Below, piece by piece: positions 43,509 to 50,131 of a DNA stretch of 64,000 nucleotides (the stretch's first letter is position 1; every line of letters begins with the position of its first letter). The translations under genes and the position numbers were made by a program. The notes beneath the pieces were generated by a model. It had not been told where the DNA came from, searched no databases, and worked only from the letters and a program-made list of their open reading frames with translations. The stretch is from Vasconcelosia minhoensis LEGE 07310 (lineage in GTDB: Bacteria; Cyanobacteriota; Cyanobacteriia; Phormidesmidales; Phormidesmidaceae): NCBI RefSeq assembly GCF_015207255.1, contig NZ_JADEXG010000007.1, positions 1 through 64,000 of the forward strand. The letters run 5' to 3'.

Positions 43509-45320
43509 CTAACGTCCCAAAAAGAAACCCATGATTGGAATCGTCCCAACTGATTCTCGTTCCTCTACTTCAGGCATCCCCAATAAATCCGCAACAACCC
43601 TCAGCTTCTTCGCGACCGAGCGGCCATAAAACATCGTGCCAACGCCCACAATCACCATCAGTGAACCCAGCCAGGTCAGCCCCGTCACCCACCAGGGTTC
43701 GCGCTTCACCTGCAAAGTAGACTGACTCAAATCGCCTGGATTCCACGACGCCTGAGCAATTTTCCAGCCCTTGAACCAGGTGGGATGATTCATCCAGACC
43801 CGACGGTCGGCCCGCTCGCCCGTGTGAGGTTCCATCAGGGTGACGGCACTGGTCCACATGGCGACCGACTCGCTGCCTTCGTTACGCTCGACGATAAAGT
43901 CGTTGAGCTTCACCGCGAAGGGCAGCTGCAGCAGTTTTGGGCTAAAGGCGACGTACCAGTCACCCGCTGGCGTGCTCACGGTCGTCGGTTCGCCCCAGGG
44001 CACCCAGACCGGCTCCTCAGCCCCCACTGCAACCAGCAGTGCGGGCTCACCGCTGTCGGCAGGAGCCGTTTCCGGCAGCGGCACCGTTGCTCGCTTGACC
44101 TGAGCCTGGGGCAGGTATTCGGCCAGGGTAATTTCAAAATCAGCCCAGCCTGGCGCGATCGCTTCGCCGACCGCCAGCGGCCCTGACTTGAACCCCTGAG
44201 ACGCGCGAGCGGCGTAATGCAGGCTGCCCTGCGCATCTACGACGACGCGGAAAAAGGCGTCTGGCTCAGGAGAGACAGGGGCCTCGTAGCGGATGTCAGC
44301 CGCGATGGGCCGGAGGAAATCTGGCGGCTGGACGGCGGCTCGAACGGGCTCAAAGGCGGGATTGCTAAACACAAACCAGCGCTCTGTCGTTTCACCGTTG
44401 GCCAGTTCCAGCTGCACCGCTGGATTGCGGAACTGGGGGGAGGCGGTTTCGGGCTGGCGGTTGCTGTCTAGACGAAAGTCAGGCCAGAAGCCTAACAGCT
44501 TCAGCTCCCCAGAGCCGATTTGGCTGGTCTGCCCAAGCTGCGATCGCACATCTATCGTCCGCGATACCCCCGCCCAGGAAACCTGCAAGGTACCCCAAGG
44601 ATTGTTTGGGTTCTCTGCTGGAGCTGTCAACGCCTGTCGCAGTGCCTGCGGGGAGTCCGCTTTGACAATCTGTAGCTCAGCGGGGCCAATGTCGATCTGA
44701 CGGTAGGCGGCGGGTGCGGCGGCCAGCCAGCGGTCTAGGGTTTGACCCATGCGATCGCTACTCAACCTCAGCCGCACAGCAGGATTATCGACGGCAGCCC
44801 CGGTCTCAAAGTGAACCGTTTTAATCGCCCGATCGCTGTAGCCCAGTAGGGAAAGATTTCCCACCCGATTAGGAACGACCGTACCATCAGACTTAATAAA
44901 CAGGGATGCCTGCTGTGGCTCCTGGCCCGGCGCGGCGACTTCTAGGAGATCGCCTTCAACTCGCAGGCTGCTAACCGGTCCGGCATCGGTGCGCGCCAGC
45001 AGCATTCCCTCGACGCTCAGGTGAATGACCGCCGCCGAGCCCGCGATAATCACGACCAGACCCCAGTGGGTAATGGCAAACCCCAGCTTTCGCGCCCCCC
45101 GCCAGGGATAGCGTGACAGGGTGGAAATCCCTAAATTCAGCGCGAGTAAAAACATCAAAGCGCCGAACCAGGGGCTCTTATAAATTTCCTGCTGCACCAC
45201 CGCTGAACCAACTTCGGACTCGTAAAAGGTGGTGAAGATCAGGATAGTCGCGATCGCGCCTAGCAGCGGCACTGCTAATTTAATCGACCCTAAAAATTGA
45301 CCTAGGTGATTAAGTTTCAT
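43509..45320 (-). CDS. ccsB: System II cytochrome c biogenesis protein ResB/CcsB
   Basis: ResB/CcsB is the large partner of CcsA; together they form the cytochrome c synthetase. The 603-residue protein has three N-terminal helices (about 13-34, 50-70 and 83-104, the last holding THWGLVVIIAG), then a large extracytoplasmic domain of about 430 residues. A fourth helix (WWVTGLTWLGSLMVIVGVG) lies near the C-terminus before a short cytoplasmic tail. Order and length fit ResB. It begins the operon ccsB-ccsA-Rieske and is transcribed away from the globin and multiheme cytochrome genes. It is probably a second copy dedicated to them, since cyanobacteria usually encode another Ccs pair; that copy is not in this window. 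Confidence 0.88.
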   Translation of the reverse strand: MKLNHLGQFLGSIKLAVPLLGAIATILIFTTFYESEVGSAVVQQEIYKSPWFGALMFLLALNLGISTLSRYPWRGARKLGFAITHWGLVVIIAGSAAVIHLSVEGMLLARTDAGPVSSLRVEGDLLEVAAPGQEPQQASLFIKSDGTVVPNRVGNLSLLGYSDRAIKTVHFETGAAVDNPAVRLRLSSDRMGQTLDRWLAAAPAAYRQIDIGPAELQIVKADSPQALRQALTAPAENPNNPWGTLQVSWAGVSRTIDVRSQLGQTSQIGSGELKLLGFWPDFRLDSNRQPETASPQFRNPAVQLELANGETTERWFVFSNPAFEPVRAAVQPPDFLRPIAADIRYEAPVSPEPDAFFRVVVDAQGSLHYAARASQGFKSGPLAVGEAIAPGWADFEITLAEYLPQAQVKRATVPLPETAPADSGEPALLVAVGAEEPVWVPWGEPTTVSTPAGDWYVAFSPKLLQLPFAVKLNDFIVERNEGSESVAMWTSAVTLMEPHTGERADRRVWMNHPTWFKGWKIAQASWNPGDLSQSTLQVKREPWWVTGLTWLGSLMVIVGVGTMFYGRSVAKKLRVVADLLGMPEVEERESVGTIPIMGFFLGR

Positions 45321-45867
45321 TTAAACTTTTTGAAAACAATTAAAGTCGCAAAAAACAGAAAGCTGCTCCCTCATGAACTGTTGAACTGCCCTAATAAACT
45401 GTTTGAACCGTATCCTCTCTAAATATCAAAGGACATTTTGTATCCAAAGTTGCAAAGTGCTCCTGAATCATTCAATATTCGGATTTTTATTATCGAATTA
45501 ATGCATGTCAGCCCGAAAATGGATCGTTTTGGACGCGCCCAAAACGGTTAAACCTTTGGCAAATCTAGAGAAAATAAGCGCTATAGGATATTTGAATTTG
45601 GCGAATGACAGAAATATGTAATTTCGGCTTTTGTAAATGCAAAATTAGCATATCAGAATTATTTTTTGTAGCTTTGTACACAAAAACTGAGCTGGGATCG
45701 CCATAGTTTTATGTCATAGGGCGTATAAATGAATCGTAAATTTATACCGCCACAGCTTTAATCAGCTGATTCCGATGTGCAATTAGCGAGTGATGACATA
45801 GTTTGGATACTTTCCTATCTAAAAGATTTTTTCGCTATTTTTATTATTCAGTGGAGCGTAATTGAGC
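45321..45867. promoter_or_regulatory. AT-rich divergent control region of the multiheme module
   Basis: About 550 bases between the ccsB start and the globin start, clearly AT-richer than its surroundings and without HIP1 sites. It holds the near-repeat AACTGTTGAAC / AACTGTTTGAAC (45376-45386 and 45397-45408), the palindrome at 45535-45556, a TTTTGT/ACAAAA inverted repeat (45664-45685), and GTATAAAT/ATTTATAC arms (45723-45730 and 45740-45747). It most likely contains both divergent promoters and regulator sites. No FNR, NtcA or Fur consensus is certain. Confidence 0.55.
45535..45556. promoter_or_regulatory. Candidate operator palindrome
   Basis: Perfect 8-base arms CGTTTTGG and CCAAAACG around the spacer ACGCGC, near the middle of the divergent region. 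No T run follows on either strand, so a terminator is unlikely. The length and symmetry suit a dimeric regulator that could control both the assembly operon and the cytochrome genes. Confidence 0.45.
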
Positions 45868-46317
45868 ATGTCTTTGAACGTAGAGCTTTTAGAGCAGAGC
45901 TTTGAACTAGTTAAGCCAAAAGCAGACGAGCTTGTGACCAGTTTTTATCACAACTTATTTACCGACTATCCAGAGGCAAAGCCGCTGTTTGAGCATTCGG
46001 ATATGAGCAAGCAAAAGCAAATGCTGAAAGGGGCGCTGGTCATGGTAGTTGAGAATTTGCGCAACCCCGAGGTGCTGAACAGCTCCCTCAAAGGGCTGGG
46101 AGCCCGCCATGTTAAATATGGGGCAATGCCTGAACACTATCCTTGGGTTGGCAATAGCCTGCTTAAAGCACTAGGCGAATATGCCGGAGAAGCCTGGACT
46201 CCTGAGCTAAAGGCAGCTTGGGTAGGAGCCTATGGGGCGATCACTGAGATTATGCTCGATGGCGCAGACTACTCCAAGCAATCTGTTCAGCTCGATAGCT
46301 CAGCAAATATATCTTAG
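45868..46317 (+). CDS. Single-domain bacterial globin
   Basis: A 149-residue heme protein resembling Vitreoscilla hemoglobin and the globin domain of flavohemoglobins. Tyr27 (SFYHNLF) fits position B10, Phe41 (PLFEH) fits CD1, and His81 (LGARHVKYG) is the proximal iron ligand. The distal E7 region carries glutamines and lysines. No FAD/NAD domain follows, so a separate reductase is needed if it works as a nitric oxide dioxygenase. The ATG at 45868 is preferred to a TTG at 45862. It lies 38 bases before the multiheme cytochrome genes, which suggests a link to nitric oxide, oxygen or redox sensing. Confidence 0.88.
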   Translation: MSLNVELLEQSFELVKPKADELVTSFYHNLFTDYPEAKPLFEHSDMSKQKQMLKGALVMVVENLRNPEVLNSSLKGLGARHVKYGAMPEHYPWVGNSLLKALGEYAGEAWTPELKAAWVGAYGAITEIMLDGADYSKQSVQLDSSANIS

Positions 46318-46355
46318 GCCGACGGTTTTCTCTTACGACTGGTTTCTCAGTTTAG

Positions 46356-47003
46356 ATGGTAGCTAACTCCAACCGACGTTTTGACCTGAGGAAAGGGCTG
46401 AGTCTCAGGGTGGCGGTCATCCTGGTGATGGTCATCCTGGTGACCTGGTTCTCGGCTGCTTTTGCGCTGGAGCAAAAGCAAATATTTATGCCAGGGGAGA
46501 CATCGGTCGGTCACTATCTGTTTGATACCTCCTGCGCCTCTTGCCATGAAGGATTCAAGCCGGTTACGAACGAAACTTGCAACCGCTGTCACGAGGCCGA
46601 GCTAGCGGAGGATGCGCACGGGGCGACCAAGTTTCGAGATCCTCGTTGGGCAACCTATCGAGACAATATCGACGTGCTGACCTGTACTGCCTGCCATAAC
46701 GAGCATGTCCATATGTTTGGCCGGGGCGTGCACCTACAGCCAGACCTCTGTATGGTGTGTCATGAAGAGCTGACGGTGTCTCAGCTCAAAAGCCATGAGG
46801 GCTTTGCCGCCGATGGCTGCTGGACTGCAGGCTGTCACAATTTTCATGACCATCGGACGATTTCTACCGGTTTTCTGCGCCAGAATATGGGCGAGCCCGC
46901 CATGCTGCCCGTGCAGCAGCTGCCTGACCGAAATGTGACGACAACGATAGAAACGGCCCCTGCTCCCAACCTGAAGCAGGAGTTTCTAGGAGGTAGCACG
47001 TGA
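46356..47003 (+). CDS. Multiheme cytochrome c with four CXXCH and one CX4CH motif
   Basis: A 215-residue exported electron carrier. A basic N-terminus and one hydrophobic helix (about 18-37) form a signal peptide or membrane anchor. Heme motifs are CASCH (60-64), CNRCH (75-79), CTACH (110-114), CMVCH (132-136) and CWTAGCH (155-161), the last with four residues between the cysteines. Extra histidines (NEHVHM, GVH, SHEG, FHDH) can give bis-His ligation. The layout is like small tetraheme/pentaheme cytochromes that link quinol oxidation to a periplasmic reductase. The stop overlaps the GTG start of the next gene by 4 bases, so both are co-translated. Confidence 0.9.
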   Translation: MVANSNRRFDLRKGLSLRVAVILVMVILVTWFSAAFALEQKQIFMPGETSVGHYLFDTSCASCHEGFKPVTNETCNRCHEAELAEDAHGATKFRDPRWATYRDNIDVLTCTACHNEHVHMFGRGVHLQPDLCMVCHEELTVSQLKSHEGFAADGCWTAGCHNFHDHRTISTGFLRQNMGEPAMLPVQQLPDRNVTTTIETAPAPNLKQEFLGGST

Positions 47004-47797
47004 AAAGGCTACTGGCTGTTTTAATCATGCTGCTAATGGCCATCGGCACGGCTCTACCCGCTGAGGCCGTCAGCGAATCCGAGCTGGATCAGATCACAGA
47101 ACGCTGGCAAATCAGTGTCCACGCGCTCAATGAGGTGAACTGCGCCAGCTGTCATCAGGAAAGTGAGTCTAACGCCTTTGTGGCCAACCCCAGCTATGAA
47201 AGCTGTCAGTCCTGTCACGAAGACCCCGTCGATACCTTCTTACTAGGCAAGCACGGGATTCGACTGCTGGAAGGGGAAAGTCCGCTGACTCCGGCGATGG
47301 CCCGGCTGCCGATGAAGCATGACGCCTTGACTAAGGAAATGAACTGCAATACCTGTCACGACGTGCATTCTGTGGACACGGTGCAGGCTGCGGTTGATGC
47401 CTGCCTGACCTGTCACAACGATACCCATTCCCTTACCTATGAAAATTCTAAACATGCCGAGCTGTTTTTAGCGACAAAAGAGCTGCCTCGGCCCGGGCCG
47501 ACCGCCGTCACCTGCGCCACCTGCCATCTACCGCGAACTGGCTTTGATCAATCCGATGGCACCACGCTGGTCAAGGTGAATCACAACAATACCTACACGC
47601 TCAAACCTCAGGATCGGATGGTGGGCGAGGTCTGTATGAACTGCCATGGGGTGGAATATGCCTTCAACAGTATTTTTGACCCTGAGCTGGTCAAAGCCAA
47701 TTTTGACCGACCGCCAGCGCTTTCATTGGAGACCTTTGACATGATGAGAGCGGCTGAAAAACTAAGGTCGGGCAATCCTTCTGATGAGGCAGAGTAA
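47000..47797 (+). CDS. Six-heme cytochrome c
   Basis: A 265-residue exported protein with a clear signal peptide (MKRLLAVLIMLLMAIG, cleavage probably after PAEA). Six CXXCH sites are visible: CASCH (48), CQSCH (69), CNTCH (116), CLTCH (135), CATCH (172) and CMNCH (212). The segments ACLTCHNDTHSLTYENSKHAELF and TCATCHLPRTGF resemble parts of the hydroxylamine oxidoreductase and octaheme tetrathionate reductase families, but the protein has fewer hemes and no assured catalytic heme. It starts with GTG, overlapping the previous stop, and is likely the partner of the five-motif cytochrome. Whether it is an enzyme or a carrier is open. Confidence 0.88.
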   Translation: MKRLLAVLIMLLMAIGTALPAEAVSESELDQITERWQISVHALNEVNCASCHQESESNAFVANPSYESCQSCHEDPVDTFLLGKHGIRLLEGESPLTPAMARLPMKHDALTKEMNCNTCHDVHSVDTVQAAVDACLTCHNDTHSLTYENSKHAELFLATKELPRPGPTAVTCATCHLPRTGFDQSDGTTLVKVNHNNTYTLKPQDRMVGEVCMNCHGVEYAFNSIFDPELVKANFDRPPALSLETFDMMRAAEKLRSGNPSDEAE

Positions 47798-47897
47798 TGG
47801 CTGCTTTCTATCAGAATTGTTCACCCGTTCGCAACGTTTCGCCCATGCGTTGTGAATGGACTAAATACAAACAAATCTATACCAGGAGAACCTTTCA

Positions 47898-48557
47898 ATG
47901 ACTAGCACAAGTTGGATACAGCGGTTTCGCACTAGGATAGTCGCTCTATTTGCCCTTGCAGCGGTAGTCTGCTTTACTACCGTTGCCTGCAGCGGGGGTA
48001 GTTCTACTACCGAGGCAGGACCCGCGATCGCGCCTGACCTGGTCGCCGACTACATTCATACGGTACTGGCCGCTGACCGGACCGCCTACACTCAGCATGT
48101 GGTCAACCGGGTCAAGACCCTCGAAGGTAAATCTAAAGAGGATGGTGTCTTACCGGTCGAGTCCACCGAAGCGTGGCAGCAAACCGATGGCGTGCCGCTA
48201 CCGGCCCAGATGTTTCGCCTAGGCTCAGAAATTGCCAATGAGTCCGGCTACTTCACCTACAATCTGATCTCGCCCTGGAATATCAACGATAGCCAGGGGC
48301 CTAAGAGCGAATTTGAGAAAGAGGCCGTTGAAGAAATCGTCGCTACGGGTGAACCCTATAAAGGGTATCAGGAGGTAGGCGATCAGGCTTACTACTCGGC
48401 GCTTTATCCGGATACGGCAGTTGCTGAAGCCTGCGTCAGCTGCCACAACACCCATCCGGTTCACCTAGAGCGCTACCCCGATAAGGTATTTGAGATGGGA
48501 GATGTGATGGGCGGCATCATTATCAATATCCCGGTTGAGAGTATGCCTTCTACCTGA
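47898..48557 (+). CDS. Tll0287-like (DUF3365) monoheme c lipoprotein
   Basis: A 219-residue exported protein. Its signal peptide ends in the lipobox FTTVAC (Cys31), so it is probably lipid-anchored. The Tll0287-like domain, a PAS-like fold with one covalent heme, starts at about residue 43 (APDLVADYIHTVLAADRTAYTQHVV) and carries CVSCHNTHP near the end. Such domains are thought to sense redox state, oxygen or nitric oxide, often attached to signalling proteins; this one stands alone. AGGAGA before the ATG is a good ribosome site. An imperfect hairpin (47828-47856) lies in the 100-base gap before it. The gene ends at a strong terminator. Confidence 0.88.
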   Translation: MTSTSWIQRFRTRIVALFALAAVVCFTTVACSGGSSTTEAGPAIAPDLVADYIHTVLAADRTAYTQHVVNRVKTLEGKSKEDGVLPVESTEAWQQTDGVPLPAQMFRLGSEIANESGYFTYNLISPWNINDSQGPKSEFEKEAVEEIVATGEPYKGYQEVGDQAYYSALYPDTAVAEACVSCHNTHPVHLERYPDKVFEMGDVMGGIIINIPVESMPST

Positions 48558-48572
48558 CGGAGCCTTGCTCAG

Positions 48573-48616
48573 AAACAGGAGTATCAATCGAAAATTGCAA
48601 TGCTCCTGTTTTTTTT
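48573..48616 (+). terminator. Rho-independent terminator after the Tll0287-like gene
   Basis: Arms AAACAGGAG (48573-48581) and CTCCTGTTT (48603-48611), with an inner CAAT/ATTG stem, followed by eight consecutive T (48609-48616). This is a textbook terminator that ends the globin-cytochrome transcript and separates it from the cytochrome b-like and thioredoxin genes. Confidence 0.9.
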
Positions 48617-48644
48617 CTATTTTCCTCTAGGTCTTTAAAAGCCC

Positions 48645-49238
48645 ATGCAGCCTAAGTTCTCTACCCTGATTATGCTTACCCTGATCTGCGCTGCTTTGCT
48701 GACCCCATTTGCAGTGAGCTCGGTCTATCTTGATGCACTAAGAGAACGCTCTGTAGAACTGCACCAGTTCATGCGGGGGGAAATTTATAAACAAGCGACC
48801 GGTTTCACCGCGCTGTTTTTTGTGCTGGTGGAAATGCTGCTCAGCTTAAGAAAGCGCAGCCGCAGCTGGTTTGTAAAAGTCAAAATTCCGGGTTCAGTCT
48901 TATTCTGGCGCAGCCTGCATATTTTTGTCGGGGTAGGGCTGCTGGCGGTCGTGCTGGTGCATACCCTGGGCTCGAACGGGCTTAACTACAATGCGGTTTT
49001 TCTATGGATGTTCTTTGCCGTCACCCTTTCGGCCCTAGTCGGCGTAGTGGCTGAAACGGGGGTTCTAGAATCTTCGCGGAAGTTTTTTAGCCTGGCGGGG
49101 AAGTCCGAAGCGGGCGTGGGTAAGGGCACCCTGATTCGCAACATGCGGGCCGTTTGGCTGCCGACCCATATCTTTTTGGTGAGCGTGTTTACCCTAATGC
49201 TGGGGGGACATATTTTTCTAGCCTATTATTTTCAGTGA
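48645..49238 (+). CDS. Small membrane diheme cytochrome b-like protein
   Basis: A 197-residue protein with about five membrane helices (roughly 9-28, 52-68, 86-108, 116-137 and 172-196). Two helices each hold a histidine pair with 13 residues between: His92 with His106, and His175 with His189. This is the spacing by which cytochrome b and ferric-reductase-like proteins bind two stacked hemes across a membrane. I infer a quinol- or thiol-linked electron path to the exported cytochromes. It may instead be related to MsrQ-like heme proteins. The stop overlaps the start of the thioredoxin gene (TGATG), implying a joint role. Confidence 0.75.
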   Translation: MQPKFSTLIMLTLICAALLTPFAVSSVYLDALRERSVELHQFMRGEIYKQATGFTALFFVLVEMLLSLRKRSRSWFVKVKIPGSVLFWRSLHIFVGVGLLAVVLVHTLGSNGLNYNAVFLWMFFAVTLSALVGVVAETGVLESSRKFFSLAGKSEAGVGKGTLIRNMRAVWLPTHIFLVSVFTLMLGGHIFLAYYFQ

Positions 49239-49717
49239 TGACTGCGATGGCTGCTGCGAAAGAACAATTCCCTAGAAGAAGGCTGACCGCTGTTGCGGCA
49301 ATCCTGATCGCTGGGCTGCTGACGGTGCTGCTGACGCGACCGGCAGAGACGGCGGTGAGCTTTACGCCCCTGTCCGGGCTGATGACGCTCAAGGCAACGG
49401 CGGCTGAGGCGGTGCCCTATGAGGTCGCGATCGCGAACCCAAAACCCACCCTCATCGAGTTCTACGCCGACTGGTGTACCACCTGCCAGGCGATGTCGCC
49501 AACCGTGGCCGCCCTGCATCAGCAATATGCAGAGCGGCTCAACTTTGTCATGCTCGATGTCGATCGGCCCCAGTGGGCGTCCCAAGTGTCTGACTATGGG
49601 GCTTCCGGCGTTCCTCAGTTCACGCTGTTGGACTCAGAGCAGCAGGTTGTCAAAACTTGGGTCGGCAAAGTTCCCAAGGCTGTCTTCAAGACTGTTTTCG
49701 ATCAAATTTTAGGCTAG
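49238..49717 (+). CDS. txlA: Membrane-anchored thioredoxin, TxlA/HCF164-like
   Basis: A 159-residue protein with an N-terminal membrane helix (about 18-37) and a thioredoxin domain with active site ADWCTTCQAMSP, followed by LNFVMLDVDRPQW and the cis-proline loop GVPQFTLL. TxlA and plant HCF164 keep the cysteines of apocytochromes reduced for heme attachment, so the gene fits the cytochrome c assembly theme of this region. I chose the ATG at 49238, overlapping the previous stop. A longer frame from 49154 would overlap the upstream gene. The normal partner CcdA is not nearby, and the upstream cytochrome b-like protein might supply electrons instead. Confidence 0.88.
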   Translation: MTAMAAAKEQFPRRRLTAVAAILIAGLLTVLLTRPAETAVSFTPLSGLMTLKATAAEAVPYEVAIANPKPTLIEFYADWCTTCQAMSPTVAALHQQYAERLNFVMLDVDRPQWASQVSDYGASGVPQFTLLDSEQQVVKTWVGKVPKAVFKTVFDQILG

Positions 49718-49738
49718 CGGTAAGCGCAGAGGTCTATT

Positions 49739-49957
49739 ATGTCAATTCTGAACCAGTTCCTCAAGTTCCTCGAATGGCTCGAAGCCGCTCAGACCATCTT
49801 TGATTTTCTCACTCATCCCATTGGACTGTCAGCGGTACTGGCAGTCTGCTTCTATTTTCCTATGCAGATCCTGGGCTGTGACGCCCCTACCGCTGCGACC
49901 CTCTCATGCACAACGGCCCTGACGATGTTTTGTCTATTAGAACGGCCTGACTTTTGA
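49739..49957 (+). CDS. Possible small membrane protein
   Basis: A 72-codon frame starting 21 bases after the thioredoxin stop. It opens with an amphipathic FLKFLEWLEAAQTIFDFL stretch, then a hydrophobic segment (IGLSAVLAVCFYFPMQIL) and a Cys-containing end. No family is recognised. Position and direction suit a third gene of the cytochrome b-thioredoxin unit, but a chance frame is possible. Confidence 0.4.
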   Translation: MSILNQFLKFLEWLEAAQTIFDFLTHPIGLSAVLAVCFYFPMQILGCDAPTAATLSCTTALTMFCLLERPDF

Positions 49958-49960
49958 GCT

Positions 49961-50131
49961 TCACGACAGTCTGCCGGTAAAAATGCCCCAGTTTAGATTA
50001 GCACCAGTCAAGATTGCGTCGTGTAAATTGGCCCCTCTCAGATCCGCCCCTCTCGGGTCAGCCCCGCTTAAATCTGCTGATTCAAAGCAGGCATTGCGAC
50101 AGTCGGCTGCGTTCAAGTTAGCTAGGTACGT
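49961..50131 (-). pseudogene. Out-of-frame pentapeptide-repeat remnant
   Basis: Directly after the stop of the pentapeptide gene, a second minus-strand frame encodes about ten more pentapeptides: ANLNA, ADCRN, ACFES, ADLSG, ADPRG, ADLRG, ANLHD, AILTG, ANLNW and GIFTG, ending at 49961. It has no start codon of its own and opens at a stop just beyond 50131, overlapping the previous gene by 14 bases. It is reached from the upstream frame by a +1 shift. It is either the severed end of the same gene or a piece of a second one. Confidence 0.7.

Noticed and set aside
45664-45685. NtcA or FNR box in the divergent region
   Set aside because: The TTTTGT/ACAAAA repeat does not match GTA-N8-TAC or TTGAT-N4-ATCAA in sequence or spacing.
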